From: Kribbella sp. NBC_00382
Lineage (GTDB): Bacteria > Actinomycetota > Actinomycetes > Propionibacteriales > Kribbellaceae
DNA: 64,000 bases
Assembly: GCF_036067295.1 (NCBI RefSeq)
Contig: NZ_CP107954.1
Location: 7,378,001 to 7,442,000, forward strand
Reading direction: 5' to 3'
In this document: positions 1-8,886 of the stretch, piece by piece
How the letters are laid out: every line of letters begins with the position of its first letter
Position numbering within the stretch: position 1 is the stretch's first letter
The notes under the pieces: generated by a model
What the model was told of the DNA's origin: nothing
The model's database searches: none
Seen by the model: only the letters and a program-made list of their open reading frames with translations
Program-made: the position numbers and the translations under genes

Positions 1-54
1 CTTCAAGCAAACGCTCCACTCGCCTGGACCCACCGGTGGCGGGCTTGAACAGGC

Positions 55-98
55 AACGGCGACCTTGAACACGAAATAACTTGTTCAAGGTCGCCGTT
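55..98. terminator. 17-bp perfect inverted repeat, probable terminator hairpin
   Basis: The arms at 55-71 and 82-98 are perfect inverted repeats of 17 bp around a 10-nt AT-rich loop. No T-run follows on either side, so it is not a classical intrinsic terminator, but long GC-rich stems without a U-tract are common ends of actinobacterial transcripts. It lies downstream of the minus-strand ABC operon that ends at 153. What lies to the left of the window is unknown, so it may serve converging transcripts. Confidence 0.6.
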
Positions 99-119
99 TG
101 ATGTCCGAGCCCATCGCTT

Positions 120-153
120 GTTGTCCGAGCCCACCAGTGGTGACTCGGACAAC
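120..153. terminator. 10-bp hairpin touching the ABC operon stop codon
   Basis: Arms GTTGTCCGAG (120-129) and CTCGGACAAC (144-153) pair perfectly. A second short CACC/GGTG stem lies inside. The right arm overlaps the stop codon of the last ABC gene (153-155). Together with the 17-bp stem at 55-98 it forms a double hairpin at the operon end, most likely for termination or 3'-end protection. Confidence 0.5.
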
Positions 154-1037
154 TAGATGATCGGGGTGGCCTCGGTGGCAGTGTCGGTGGGTGGGGTGGC
201 GGTGGACTCGTCGACGTTGATCCGGGTGGTCCAGCGGGCGTCGGGGTCGGGTTGCGGGATGGAGTCGAGCAAGAGGCGGGTGTAGGGGTGGGTCGGGGTG
301 TGCATGACCTCGGTGACCGGGCCGCGCTCAACGATCTCGCCTTTGTTGATGACCATGACCTGGCCTCCCAGGTAGTACACAGTCGACAGGTCGTGGGTGA
401 TGAAGAGCGTGGTCATGCCGTGCGCGCGCTGGAAGTCGAGCAGGATGTCGAGGAACATCTTGCGGATCTGGGCGTCGAGCATGGAGACCGGCTCGTCGGC
501 GATCACGAAGGCCGGGCGGAGCATGTGGATGCGGGCCAGCATGATCCGTTGCCGTTGGCCGCCGGAGAGCTGGTGCGGGTACCGGCCCAGGACCCGGTCG
601 GGGTCGAGGCTTACCGCTCGCAGGGACTCCTCGATCAGCGCTAGGCCGGCCTCGCGAGTAGTGGCCAGGGAGAACTTCTTGACCGCTTTCCAGAGCACCC
701 GGTCGACCCGGTAGAAGGGGTTGAAGATCGAGTACGGGTCCTGAAAGACCGGTTGCACGTTGCGGCGGTACTCGTCGTACTCGCTGCGGTTGAGCTTGAA
801 GATGTCTTTGCCGCCGTACGTGATCGTGCCCGCCGTCGGCTTCTGCAGGCCGAGGATGTTGCGGGCGATCGTGCTCTTGCCGCTGCCGCTCTGGCCGACC
901 AGGCTGACCACCTGCGGCGGGTGCGCGTCGAGGCGGAAGCTGGCGTCCTCGACCGCGGTCAGGTAACCGTCGGGCGTTCCCCGAGCATGAAAACGCTGCT
1001 GTACTCCGCGCAGCTCGATCACCTTGTCGGTCGTCAT
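153..1037 (-). CDS. Opp/Dpp-family ABC transporter ATP-binding protein (OppF-like)
   Basis: This is the second ATPase subunit of a peptide/oligosaccharide-type ABC importer, 294 aa. Walker A GQSGSGKS is at residues 48-55, the signature LSGGQ at 157-161 and Walker B FVIADEP at 177-183. The C-terminal THPYTRLLL segment is typical of the oligopeptide/dipeptide subfamily (oligo_HPY). Its ATG overlaps the stop of the upstream ATPase gene by 4 nt, so translation is probably coupled. It is the last gene of a five-gene operon read leftward and is followed by two hairpins. The substrate cannot be told from this subunit. Actinobacterial members of the family import peptides or plant oligosaccharides. 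Confidence 0.93.
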   Translation of the reverse strand: MTTDKVIELRGVQQRFHARGTPDGYLTAVEDASFRLDAHPPQVVSLVGQSGSGKSTIARNILGLQKPTAGTITYGGKDIFKLNRSEYDEYRRNVQPVFQDPYSIFNPFYRVDRVLWKAVKKFSLATTREAGLALIEESLRAVSLDPDRVLGRYPHQLSGGQRQRIMLARIHMLRPAFVIADEPVSMLDAQIRKMFLDILLDFQRAHGMTTLFITHDLSTVYYLGGQVMVINKGEIVERGPVTEVMHTPTHPYTRLLLDSIPQPDPDARWTTRINVDESTATPPTDTATEATPII

Positions 1038-1849
1038 GACGCCCTCCGTCCGAGCCGCGGGATCGACTCGATCAGCTGCCGGGTGTACTCGTGCTGCGGG
1101 TCCTTGAAGACCTGGTGCACGTCACCGACCTCGACCAGCCGGCCCTCGTACATCACCGCGACCCGGTCGACCAGTTGCGCGTGCACTCCCATGTCGTGCG
1201 AGATCACCATCAGCGTCACGCCGAAGTCCTGGCGCAGGTCGGCCAGGCTCTGCAGGATCACCCGCTGGATCGTCACGTCCAGCGCGGTGGTCGGTTCGTC
1301 GGCGATCACCAGGTCGGGTTCGAGCGCGACGCAGATCGCCATCAGCACGCGCTGCTTCATCCCACCGGACAGTTCGTGCGGGTACATCCGGGCCACGCGC
1401 GGCTCCAGGCCGACCTGGTCGAGCAGTCGGCCGATCAGCTCGGTGAGTCCCTCTTTGCGGTCGGGCGCGTGTTCGAGGATGACGTCCTTGAACTGGTCCT
1501 CGACGCGCATGACCGGGTTGAGCGAGCTCTGCGAGCCCTGGGGCAGATAGGAGAGCGCGCTCCAGCGCAGTACGCGGAGCTCCTCGCCGTCGACCTTCAT
1601 CAGGTCGATCGGCGAACCGCCCTTGCGGTGGAAGATCGCCTCGCCGGCGGTCACCTTGCCCGGTGGTTTGAGCAGTCGCAGCAGCGCGACCGCGAGCGTC
1701 GACTTGCCGCTGCCCGACTCCCCCGCGATGCCGAGGATCTCACCGCGGCGGACGGACAGGTTCAGGTCCTGTACCGCCCTCACGTCGCCCTTGTTGGTCG
1801 AGTACACGACCTCCAGGCCGGACACCTCCAGCACGGTCTGCTCACTCAC
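1034..1849 (-). CDS. Opp/Dpp-family ABC transporter ATP-binding protein (OppD-like)
   Basis: First ATPase subunit of the importer, 271 aa, acting on the cytoplasmic face. Walker A GESGSGKS is at residues 43-50, signature LSGGM at 160-164 and Walker B LVIADEP at 180-186. The EYTRQLIESIP tail is the oligo_HPY extension. The start overlaps the permease stop by 8 nt and its own stop overlaps the next ATPase start by 4 nt. It pairs with the OppF-like subunit to form the nucleotide-binding heterodimer. Confidence 0.93.
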   Translation of the reverse strand: MSEQTVLEVSGLEVVYSTNKGDVRAVQDLNLSVRRGEILGIAGESGSGKSTLAVALLRLLKPPGKVTAGEAIFHRKGGSPIDLMKVDGEELRVLRWSALSYLPQGSQSSLNPVMRVEDQFKDVILEHAPDRKEGLTELIGRLLDQVGLEPRVARMYPHELSGGMKQRVLMAICVALEPDLVIADEPTTALDVTIQRVILQSLADLRQDFGVTLMVISHDMGVHAQLVDRVAVMYEGRLVEVGDVHQVFKDPQHEYTRQLIESIPRLGRRAS

Positions 1850-2723
1850 CGGCCACTCCTCTCAGCCGTGGGTTGTAGACCTCTTCGAGGCCGATGTTGA
1901 TCATGTTCAGCGCCGCGAACAGCGCCGTCAGCAAGACGATCGGGACCACGAACATCGGCCACGCGCCGAGCGTCAGCGCGCCGGTGTTGATCGCGTTGAA
2001 GATGATCTGGCCGAGGTCGATCACGCCGCCGGGCCCGAGCCCGATCACCTCCAGGCCGACCAGCCCGAAGATCGCGCCGAGCGCCGACGAGGCGAAGCCG
2101 ACCCCGATGAACGGGAGCAGGTTCGGCAGCAGCTCGGTGGCGATGATCTCGAGATCTCGCGACTTGCTGACCCGGGCCAGATCGACGTACGGGCGGGAAC
2201 GCAGGCTCAGAACCTGGGAACGGATGGTCTTGGCCGCGAACGGCCAGGAGAAGATCGAGATCATCACGCCGACCTGGAAGAGCGACACGTTCTTCGCGTA
2301 CGCCGAGAGCGCGATCAGCAACGGGAACGTCGGGATCACCAGCAGGATCCCAGTGAACGTCGAGAGAATGTTGTCGATCCAGCCACCCTTGTAGCCGGCC
2401 ACGAACGCCACGATCACGCCGACAACGGTCGAGATGATCCCGGCGATCGCACCGATCTGCAGCGACACCGAGAGCGCGCTCACCACCATCGCGAGGACAT
2501 CTCTGCCGAACTGATCCGTCCCGAGCACGTGGTCCCCGGACGGAACGAGCCATTTCTCGTACGCCGCCAGCTCGATCGGATCCGTGCCGCCGCCGATGGC
2601 GTGCACGATCAACGGGCTGAGAACCGCCAGTAACGCCATCGCGGCCAGGATCACCAGGCCGGTCGCCAGCCGCCGGCTGCTCCGAACGGTGCGCACCACC
2701 GCGTGCAGGATTCTCATCGTCAT
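1842..2723 (-). CDS. ABC transporter permease (OppC/DppC-like)
   Basis: Inner-membrane permease of the same importer, 293 aa. The N-terminal hydrophobic helix (about residues 20-45) and the LGTDQFGRDVLAMVV segment are hallmarks of DppC/OppC proteins. Several membrane segments and the BPD permease loop follow. I chose the ATG at 2723 (MTMRIL) because it overlaps the stop of the upstream permease as TGATG. The open frame runs further upstream, but that part lies inside the other permease gene and has arginine/alanine-rich shadow composition. Confidence 0.92.
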   Translation of the reverse strand: MTMRILHAVVRTVRSSRRLATGLVILAAMALLAVLSPLIVHAIGGGTDPIELAAYEKWLVPSGDHVLGTDQFGRDVLAMVVSALSVSLQIGAIAGIISTVVGVIVAFVAGYKGGWIDNILSTFTGILLVIPTFPLLIALSAYAKNVSLFQVGVMISIFSWPFAAKTIRSQVLSLRSRPYVDLARVSKSRDLEIIATELLPNLLPFIGVGFASSALGAIFGLVGLEVIGLGPGGVIDLGQIIFNAINTGALTLGAWPMFVVPIVLLTALFAALNMINIGLEEVYNPRLRGVAGE

Positions 2724-3817
2724 CACTTCCAGTACTTGACGCGAGGATCGAGCAACGGCAGCAGCAGATCCAGCAGCAGCACGGCGGTCAGTACCGAGAA
2801 GATCGCCATGTCGGTGACGCCGAGGATCGTGTTGAAGTCGAGTTGCTGGATCGCGGTCACCAGCGTCGTGCCGAGGCCCGGATAGTTGAACAACTGCTCC
2901 ACCAGGACATTGCCATTGAAGATGAACCCGAGCGAGATCCCGAACGCGGTCACCTGCGGCAGATAGCAGTTGCGCAACGCGTAGCGGGTCAGGATCCGCC
3001 ACGGCTTGAGGCCCTTCGCCTCGGCATACACGAGGTAGTCCTCGCCGAGTACCGGCACCATCAGCATCCGCGTGGACAGGATCCACCCCATCGCGCCGAT
3101 CCCGACGATCGACAACCCCGGCAGGAACCCGTACTTGAGCACGCTGCCGATGAAGGCCACGGAGAACCCGGGATTGATGTTGGAGTCATACGCCGAGCGC
3201 GCGGGCAACCAGCCCAGCGTGTAGGCGAAGACGTAGACCAGGATCAGCGCGACGAAGAAGAACGGTACGTGGGCCAGCGCGATCGACAGGTTGGTGATGA
3301 TCGCCGAGCCCGCCTTGCCGCGCCGCCAGCCGGCGATCGCGCCGACGACGATGCCGATCACCCAGGACAGTACGGCCGAGATGCCGAGCAGGCCGATCGT
3401 CCACGGCAGTGCCCGCAGGATCACGTCCTGCGCGGGCGTCGGGTAGTTGATCAGCGACGGTCCGAGATCGCCGTGCAGGATCAGCTTCTCCATGTACTTC
3501 AGGTACTGGGAGAAGATGTTCCCGTCGAGACCGAACTCGTGCTGGTACCGGGCGATGATCTCGGCGCTGGCCTGCGCGTTGTAGATGTAGTTCTGCTGCA
3601 GGCTCTGGATCAGTGTGTTGATCGGGTCGCCGGGCATCATCCGGAAGAAGAAGAACGCAATCGTCAGCGCTCCCCACAGCTCCACCAAGTAGAGCCCGAA
3701 ACGGCGCAGGGCGTACGCCGCCAACGGGTGCCTGGACAACCAGGCGCGCACCCCGGTCCGGGGCGCGGCGGGCTTGGCCTTGTCCACGACAACCACCGGC
3801 GGCGCCTCAGCGGTCAC
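2723..3817 (-). CDS. ABC transporter permease (OppB/DppB-like)
   Basis: Second membrane subunit, 364 aa. A charged N-terminus of about 35 residues is followed by a transmembrane helix with the FFFRMMPGDP motif found in OppB/DppB proteins. The remaining helices carry the usual permease fold. The GTG at 3817 is preferred because it overlaps the binding-protein stop as GTGA. A longer frame upstream lies wholly within the binding-protein gene. Asn-rich and Tyr-rich stretches in the periplasmic loop (residues 70-130) resemble oligosaccharide rather than dipeptide systems, but this is weak evidence. Confidence 0.91.
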   Translation of the reverse strand: MTAEAPPVVVVDKAKPAAPRTGVRAWLSRHPLAAYALRRFGLYLVELWGALTIAFFFFRMMPGDPINTLIQSLQQNYIYNAQASAEIIARYQHEFGLDGNIFSQYLKYMEKLILHGDLGPSLINYPTPAQDVILRALPWTIGLLGISAVLSWVIGIVVGAIAGWRRGKAGSAIITNLSIALAHVPFFFVALILVYVFAYTLGWLPARSAYDSNINPGFSVAFIGSVLKYGFLPGLSIVGIGAMGWILSTRMLMVPVLGEDYLVYAEAKGLKPWRILTRYALRNCYLPQVTAFGISLGFIFNGNVLVEQLFNYPGLGTTLVTAIQQLDFNTILGVTDMAIFSVLTAVLLLDLLLPLLDPRVKYWK

Positions 3818-5649
3818 GCCGGCCCTTTCTGCCCGGTGGGCTTGATCTTGGCGAGCACGAAGATGAAGTGCGGCCACCAGTTCAGCGGCACCTCGTACAG
3901 ATCCGCGTCGGTCGGCCAGTCGGTCCAGAACGCGGTGTTGAAGTACGACGGGTAGCCGGTCTGGATCACCGAGAGCATCGGCAGCTCCTGGAAGTAGATC
4001 TCCAGAGCCTGGTCGAGGAACGGTTTCGCGTCCGGGCTGCTCGGGTCGAGCCCAGCCAGCTTCCCGGAGATCTCGTCGAACTTCGCGTTCCGGAACCGCA
4101 TCTTGTTCTTACCGGCCGCGTTCTTGCCGATCGGCTGGTACTTGTCGCTGGTCCAGTCGGTGTACAGCTGCTCGGGATCGATCGCGAACCCGGCCCAGCT
4201 GGAGTCGATGTCGTACTGCCCGCGCTGGAACTTCTCGTCGTGCACGCTGCCGGACAGGCTGCGCAGGGTGGCCGGCACGCCGACCTTGGCCAGCTCGGTC
4301 TTCAGCACGTTCGCGATCGCGTACTCGCCACCGTCGACCGGTGACGGGGTGATGATCTCGAGGTTGATCTCCTTGCCCTTGTACGTCCGCTTGCCGGCGG
4401 CGTTCTTGGGCGCGATCTCGTCCAGCAGCGCGGTCGCCTTCTCCGGACTGAACTCGAACTTGTACTTGTTCGCGAGCTCGTCGTTCTTCCACTTGTCGTT
4501 GGTCGGGTAGTCCGCCCAGGGGTAGACGGCCGACGGCACCTCCACCGGCCAGATCGACTTGCCGATCTTCTCCCGGTCGAGGCAGTAGTTGATCGCCCAC
4601 CGCATCTTCGGCTCGGAGACGACGCCTCGGGCCGGATCGCAGTTCAGCCACATCACCCGTGGATTCGGGTCGTGGAACTGAGTGGTCACCAGGTTCGGAT
4701 AGCCGCTGTTGCGCAACTGCTTGGCGTGCGGCTCGTCGACCGAGCCGACGTCGAACTCAGCGTGCTCGAACGCCAGCGACGCCTGGTCGAGCTGCTTCGA
4801 CGTGCTCTGGTAGACGACGTACTGCGGCTTGACGTCGAGCTTGTCCTTGTTCCAGTAGCTCGCGTCCTTCTCCCAGACGAACATCTTCTGGTTCCGGATC
4901 GCCTGCTTCAGCTTGTACGGGCCCGACCGGACCGGCGGATTGTCCTTGTACTTGGTCGGATCCTGCGACTTCCAGATGTGCTCGGGCATCAGGTTGATCG
5001 GCGCGCCGGCGATCGCGGCGATGAAGTTGTAGTGCAGCCGCGGGGTCGGCTTGAGCAGCTTGACCACCGCGGTGTGCGCGTCCGGGACGTCGACGCTCTT
5101 CACGAACTCCTTCAGCTCACCACCGCCGCCGAACAGATCGGGGCGGTCCTTCAGCAGCATCACCGTGAACTTGAAGTCGTTGGCGCCCAGCGGCTGACCA
5201 TCGTTCCAGTGCGCTTTCGGATCGAACTTCATCGTCAGCTCGGTGTGGTCGTCGTTGTACTTGTACTCCGTAGCCAGCCACGGCGTGAGCTTGCCGGTGG
5301 CGAAGCTCAGGAAGAACAGCGGCTCGGTGGCCAGCTCCACGCCGGCGCCACCGGGTGAGCCGTTGGGGATCATTCCGTTGAAGCTGTCGAACACGGTGTA
5401 CTCGACCTGGCCGGTGACAACGGTCTGGTCCCGGGGAACCGGGATGTTCGCCTTGTTGATCTGGATCGACTTGGTGGCGGCCGGTTTGTTGCCGGCAGGC
5501 TTGTCGGAGTACGAGCCACCGCCGCCGGAACAGGCGGCCAGGAACGTGGCGAGTGCCGCCGCTCCCCCTCCCATCATCGATCGTCGGCTGAGTTGATAGC
5601 GGACGACCTCGGAGACGTCTTCGAACTGCGGGCGCGGCGCGTCGTTCAC
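3814..5649 (-). CDS. ABC transporter substrate-binding lipoprotein (SBP_bac_5 family)
   Basis: Extracellular solute-binding lipoprotein, about 611 aa. The N-terminus has a twin-arginine-like SRRSMM (residues 21-26), a short hydrophobic stretch and the lipobox LAAC with Cys40, so export by Tat and lipidation are likely. The family-5 core follows (TEPLFFLSFATGKLTPWLA, then DAHWNDGQPL-like AHWNDGQPLGANDFKF). I chose GTG 5649 because GAAGGGAA lies 8-10 nt upstream. It is the first gene of the operon and sits below two palindromes at 5764-5808. The length and several Trp/Tyr-rich stretches fit oligosaccharide-binding members, but the ligand is unproven. Confidence 0.9.
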   Translation of the reverse strand: MNDAPRPQFEDVSEVVRYQLSRRSMMGGGAAALATFLAACSGGGGSYSDKPAGNKPAATKSIQINKANIPVPRDQTVVTGQVEYTVFDSFNGMIPNGSPGGAGVELATEPLFFLSFATGKLTPWLATEYKYNDDHTELTMKFDPKAHWNDGQPLGANDFKFTVMLLKDRPDLFGGGGELKEFVKSVDVPDAHTAVVKLLKPTPRLHYNFIAAIAGAPINLMPEHIWKSQDPTKYKDNPPVRSGPYKLKQAIRNQKMFVWEKDASYWNKDKLDVKPQYVVYQSTSKQLDQASLAFEHAEFDVGSVDEPHAKQLRNSGYPNLVTTQFHDPNPRVMWLNCDPARGVVSEPKMRWAINYCLDREKIGKSIWPVEVPSAVYPWADYPTNDKWKNDELANKYKFEFSPEKATALLDEIAPKNAAGKRTYKGKEINLEIITPSPVDGGEYAIANVLKTELAKVGVPATLRSLSGSVHDEKFQRGQYDIDSSWAGFAIDPEQLYTDWTSDKYQPIGKNAAGKNKMRFRNAKFDEISGKLAGLDPSSPDAKPFLDQALEIYFQELPMLSVIQTGYPSYFNTAFWTDWPTDADLYEVPLNWWPHFIFVLAKIKPTGQKGPA

Positions 5650-6016
5650 GAGATGGTTCCCTTCGATCCGAGTCCTGACCGGACTCTCCTCACCCGGCGC
5701 AGCTGGCCGGACCGATGTGACGGAAGCCACCTCCGTTTCGCTTGCCTAAGGACGGTTGTCACCGTTGGAAACGTTTCTCGGACTATAAGTAGCGTTGACA
5801 ACGTTGGCAAGACTTGGCGTGTGGCCGACAACGGACGGGCCGAATGCGCTGATCAGTGGATATATCAACCTCTGACAACGAAAGCGCTGTACCGGTTGAC
5901 CGTGACGAGGTCTTGTGTTCACACGGCTCGTCACACGGTCGGGCGGTCTGATCGGGGTACACCGCGCAGGGCGGTGGCGTCGCTGGGGGGCGCGGTTCTT
6001 GCCAGAGGAGCTGTGG
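5650..6016. promoter_or_regulatory. divergent promoter region between ABC operon and methyltransferase
   Basis: This 367-nt stretch holds no credible gene. It separates the leftward ABC operon from the rightward methyltransferase gene. The part near 5755-5810 is locally AT-richer and carries two palindromes (separate entry). The rest has overlapping open frames on both strands with no coding character. Confidence 0.6.
5764..5808. promoter_or_regulatory. paired LacI-type operators upstream of the ABC operon
   Basis: GAAACGTTTC (5768-5777) is a perfect palindrome and CAACGTTG (5799-5806) is a second with the same CG centre. The centres are 30 bp apart, close to three helical turns. CG-centred palindromes such as AAACGTTT are the usual target of LacI/GalR regulators. 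Position upstream of the binding-protein gene suggests repression of the importer in the absence of its sugar. No LacI gene is adjacent; the nearest in the window is at 18515. Confidence 0.55.
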
Positions 6017-6844
6017 ATGAGTACGGAAGTTTCGGGGACGGCGGTTGATTTCGAGGCGATCAAGGCCAAGCAGCGGGCGGGGTGGGAGACCGGCGACTAT
6101 CCGCGGGTCGGCAACACGCTGCAGATCATCGCCGAGCTGCTGGTCGAGGCGGCGGATCTGCGGGCCGGTCAGGCGGTGCTGGATGTCGCTTGTGGGCAAG
6201 GGAATGTGGCGATGGCCGCAGCCCGGCGGTTCGCCGATGCGACCGGGGTCGACTACGCGGTCAACCTGCTCTCGCAGGGGCGGGAGCGGGCGGCTGCCGA
6301 GCATCTGACGGTGAACTTCCTGGAGGGTGACGCGGAGCAGTTGCCGGTTCCGGATGAGGCGTTCGATCTGGTCGGGAGCACGGTTGGCGTGATGTTCGCG
6401 CCGGATCATCAGCGGGCAGCGGACGAGCTCGTCCGGGTGACGAAGCCCGGGGGCAAGATCGCGCTGGCCAGTTGGACGCCGACGGGGATGATCGGCGACC
6501 TGTTCCGGGCGGTCGGGAAGTGGGCGCCGCCGCCGGCCGGAGTACAGCCGGCCACGCTGTGGGGGTCCGAGGAGCACCTGTCCGGGCTGTTCGGTGACCG
6601 GGTCGAGTGGGTGGGGCTGACCAAGCGGTCATTTGTGTTCCGGTACCACTCTCCGGAGCACTTCTCGGAGTGGTTCCGGCTGTATTACGGGCCGATCACT
6701 CGCCTTGCCGGGACGCTGTCCGAGGCCGACCTGGCCGCCTTCGCGGCTGACCTGGCCGCGGTACCGCGCGCGTTCAACCGTGCTGACGACGGCACTGTCG
6801 CCGCACACGCGGAGTACCTGGAAGCAGTGGGCATCCGGCGCTGA
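6017..6844 (+). CDS. class I SAM-dependent methyltransferase
   Basis: Cytoplasmic methyltransferase of 275 aa. Motif I, VLDVACGQGNV, is at residues 54-64 and binds S-adenosylmethionine. The acidic DATGVDYA and FDLVGSTVGVMF segments follow as motifs II and III. The C-terminal half resembles UbiE/Methyltransf_11 proteins with a cap region. ATG 6017 is favoured by AGAGGAG 7 nt upstream; an in-frame extension begins at 5915 but lacks a ribosome site. The methyl acceptor is unknown. It is transcribed away from the ABC operon and is followed by the SARP gene on the same strand. Confidence 0.85.
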   Translation: MSTEVSGTAVDFEAIKAKQRAGWETGDYPRVGNTLQIIAELLVEAADLRAGQAVLDVACGQGNVAMAAARRFADATGVDYAVNLLSQGRERAAAEHLTVNFLEGDAEQLPVPDEAFDLVGSTVGVMFAPDHQRAADELVRVTKPGGKIALASWTPTGMIGDLFRAVGKWAPPPAGVQPATLWGSEEHLSGLFGDRVEWVGLTKRSFVFRYHSPEHFSEWFRLYYGPITRLAGTLSEADLAAFAADLAAVPRAFNRADDGTVAAHAEYLEAVGIRR

Positions 6845-7016
6845 TGCGGTCCGTGATCAGCGCTGGCGGGGTTGCTGTTCGGCGCTGACGGCGTTGCTGC
6901 TTGGCGCCGGCGGGGGTCGCCGTTTGGCGCCCGGGGGGTCCGTGTGGCGTATCGGCTGGGCACTCGCCCGGGGGCGGCCGGTGCGCCACACTGAGGTTCG
7001 GGGAGGGGGTGTGGGC

Positions 7017-8813
7017 ATGAGCAAGATCAGGCTGCTGGGGGCGCCGGCGATCGAACAGGCGGATGGCACTGCCCGGCCGCCGCGTGGGCGTAAGACGTGG
7101 GCGTTGCTCGCGTACCTTCTGCTGGCTGATCGGCCGCCGAGTCGCAAGCGGTTGGCGGAGCTGCTCTTCGCCGATGCGGATGACCCGCTGGGGGCTCTGC
7201 GCTGGTCGTTGGCTGAGCTGCGGCGAGCGCTGGGCAGTGGGGATGTCATCACTGGTGATCCCCTGATGCTCATGCTTGGGCTGGACACATCTGTGGACGT
7301 GCTGGTGGCTACCGAGGACTCCGCAGATCCGGCGCCGCTACTGGACTTCAGTGGCCAGTTGCTTGATGGGGTGGAGATTCCGTCCTGCCCGGAGTTCGAG
7401 GCGTGGTTGCTGGTGGAGCGGCATCGGCTCTCTGCTGCGATCGAGGGTCGGCTGCGGGAGACCGCTGTTTCGCTGGTGGCCAGTGGGCGAGCTGCTGATG
7501 CCATCGCTTATGCATCCAAGGCGGTCGCGCTGAATCCGCTGGAGCAGGGTAATCACGAACTGCTGGTACGCAGCCTGGCGATCTCGGGGAATCGGACGGC
7601 TGCGCTTCGGCAGATCGCTGTCTGTGAAGACCTTCTGCGGCGTGAGCTGGGGCTGGAGGCGTCGGCGGCTCTGCGGGAGGCGTCCGAGGTTGGGCCTGGC
7701 TCGATCGCTGGTCCTGCTCTGGGTGGGCGGGCCGCGGCGGCGAGCCAGTTGGAGGCGGGCCGGGCGGCGATCGCTGCAGGGGCGGTCGACGCCGGGCTCC
7801 AGTGTCTTCGGAGAGCGGTCTCTGAGGCGGAGCACTGCCACGACGCTGGCTTGCGAGGTCGCGCTCTCGCGGCGTTGGGCGGCGCTCTCGTCCATGCCAT
7901 TCGCGGCCATGACGAGGAGGGCGCCATCGTGCTGCACGAGGCGATCCTGGTTGCCTCGGAAGCGGGTGATCGCCGGACGTCGGTACTCGCTCATCGGGAG
8001 CTGGGGTTCGTCGAAGTACAGGCTGGTCGGCGGCAGACGGCTCGCAGTTGGCTGACTCGCGCACAGCGGCTGGCTGAGACCGATGAGGAGCACGCGGCGA
8101 TTCTCGGCGTACAGGGGATGAACTCGTCGGATCAGGGCGACTATCCGGCGGCCTTCGAGTACTTGGGTGAGTCGGTGGAGAAGGCCGCGCGGTGTGGGGA
8201 TCGGCGGCAGCAGGCGTGGTCGTTGTCGATCATGGGCCGGGCGCGGCTGCTGCGCGCGGAGTACAGCCAGGCGGCGTCGATCGTCCGAGAGTCACTCGAT
8301 CTCGTCCGCCAGGAACGCTGGATCGCCTTCCTGCCTTGGCCGCAGGCGCTCAACGCCGAGCTCGACCTGTACGCCGGTGATCTCGATGCCGCTGCCGACG
8401 GGTTCGAGCAGGCCTGGGTGCTCGGCTGTCAGCTCAACGACCCTTGCTGGGAAGGGATGGCGGGACGCGGACTCGGCCTGCTCAGCGCCGACCGTGGGGA
8501 TCATGCGGGCGCGGCCGAGTGGCTCACGCAAGCCGTGAGCAGCGCGGGCCGCGAACCCGACCGCTACCAATGGGTGCACGGACATGTACTCGATGCAGCC
8601 TGTACTACGGCGTTGGCACGTGACGACGCCGACCGTGCTCGGCCGTTGGTGACACAGCTGGCTGCGTTGGCAGCGCGATGCGACATGCGAGAGCTGATGA
8701 TCCGGGCCAACCTCCACCAGGCCACCCTTGGCGACCCGACGGCGGCGGCGTCAGCACGGCTGCTGAGCACGGAGATCGACAACCCCGCGCTGACGGACCT
8801 ACTACTCCGCTGA
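7017..8813 (+). CDS. SARP-like transcriptional regulator with BTAD and TPR-like repeats
   Basis: About 598 aa. Residues 1-80 form an OmpR-type winged helix (RLLGAPAIEQADGTARPPRGRKTWALLAYL), followed by a bacterial transcriptional activator domain (about 90-240) and a long helical TPR-like region to the end. Short SARPs activate antibiotic clusters; this longer form lacks an NB-ARC ATPase, so it is an unusual SARP-TPR type. ATG 7017 follows GGGAGGGGG. Its stop codon falls in the first unit of a 26-bp triple repeat (8809-8886). No biosynthetic cluster is nearby, so the target is unclear. Confidence 0.8.
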   Translation: MSKIRLLGAPAIEQADGTARPPRGRKTWALLAYLLLADRPPSRKRLAELLFADADDPLGALRWSLAELRRALGSGDVITGDPLMLMLGLDTSVDVLVATEDSADPAPLLDFSGQLLDGVEIPSCPEFEAWLLVERHRLSAAIEGRLRETAVSLVASGRAADAIAYASKAVALNPLEQGNHELLVRSLAISGNRTAALRQIAVCEDLLRRELGLEASAALREASEVGPGSIAGPALGGRAAAASQLEAGRAAIAAGAVDAGLQCLRRAVSEAEHCHDAGLRGRALAALGGALVHAIRGHDEEGAIVLHEAILVASEAGDRRTSVLAHRELGFVEVQAGRRQTARSWLTRAQRLAETDEEHAAILGVQGMNSSDQGDYPAAFEYLGESVEKAARCGDRRQQAWSLSIMGRARLLRAEYSQAASIVRESLDLVRQERWIAFLPWPQALNAELDLYAGDLDAAADGFEQAWVLGCQLNDPCWEGMAGRGLGLLSADRGDHAGAAEWLTQAVSSAGREPDRYQWVHGHVLDAACTTALARDDADRARPLVTQLAALAARCDMRELMIRANLHQATLGDPTAAASARLLSTEIDNPALTDLLLR

Positions 8814-8886
8814 CCATCGTGCGGTCAGTACGCCGCTGACCATCGTGTGGTCCGTACTCGGCTGACTATCGTGCGGATCAGTCGAA
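8809..8886. repeat. three tandem 26-bp repeats between converging stop codons
   Basis: Units at 8809-8834, 8835-8860 and 8861-8886 share GCTGAC-ATCGTG-GG-C-GTA with a few changes. Unit 1 contains the SARP stop codon and unit 3 contains the stop of the opposite ATPase gene. Each unit supplies a TGA, so the repeat may have arisen by duplication of a shared stop region. It could act as a bidirectional 3' boundary. No strong hairpin is evident. Confidence 0.8.

Noticed and set aside
7017..8813. A longer SARP gene starting at 6633.
   Set aside because: The extra 128 residues overlap the methyltransferase gene in another frame and have shadow-like composition; the winged helix begins right after ATG 7017.
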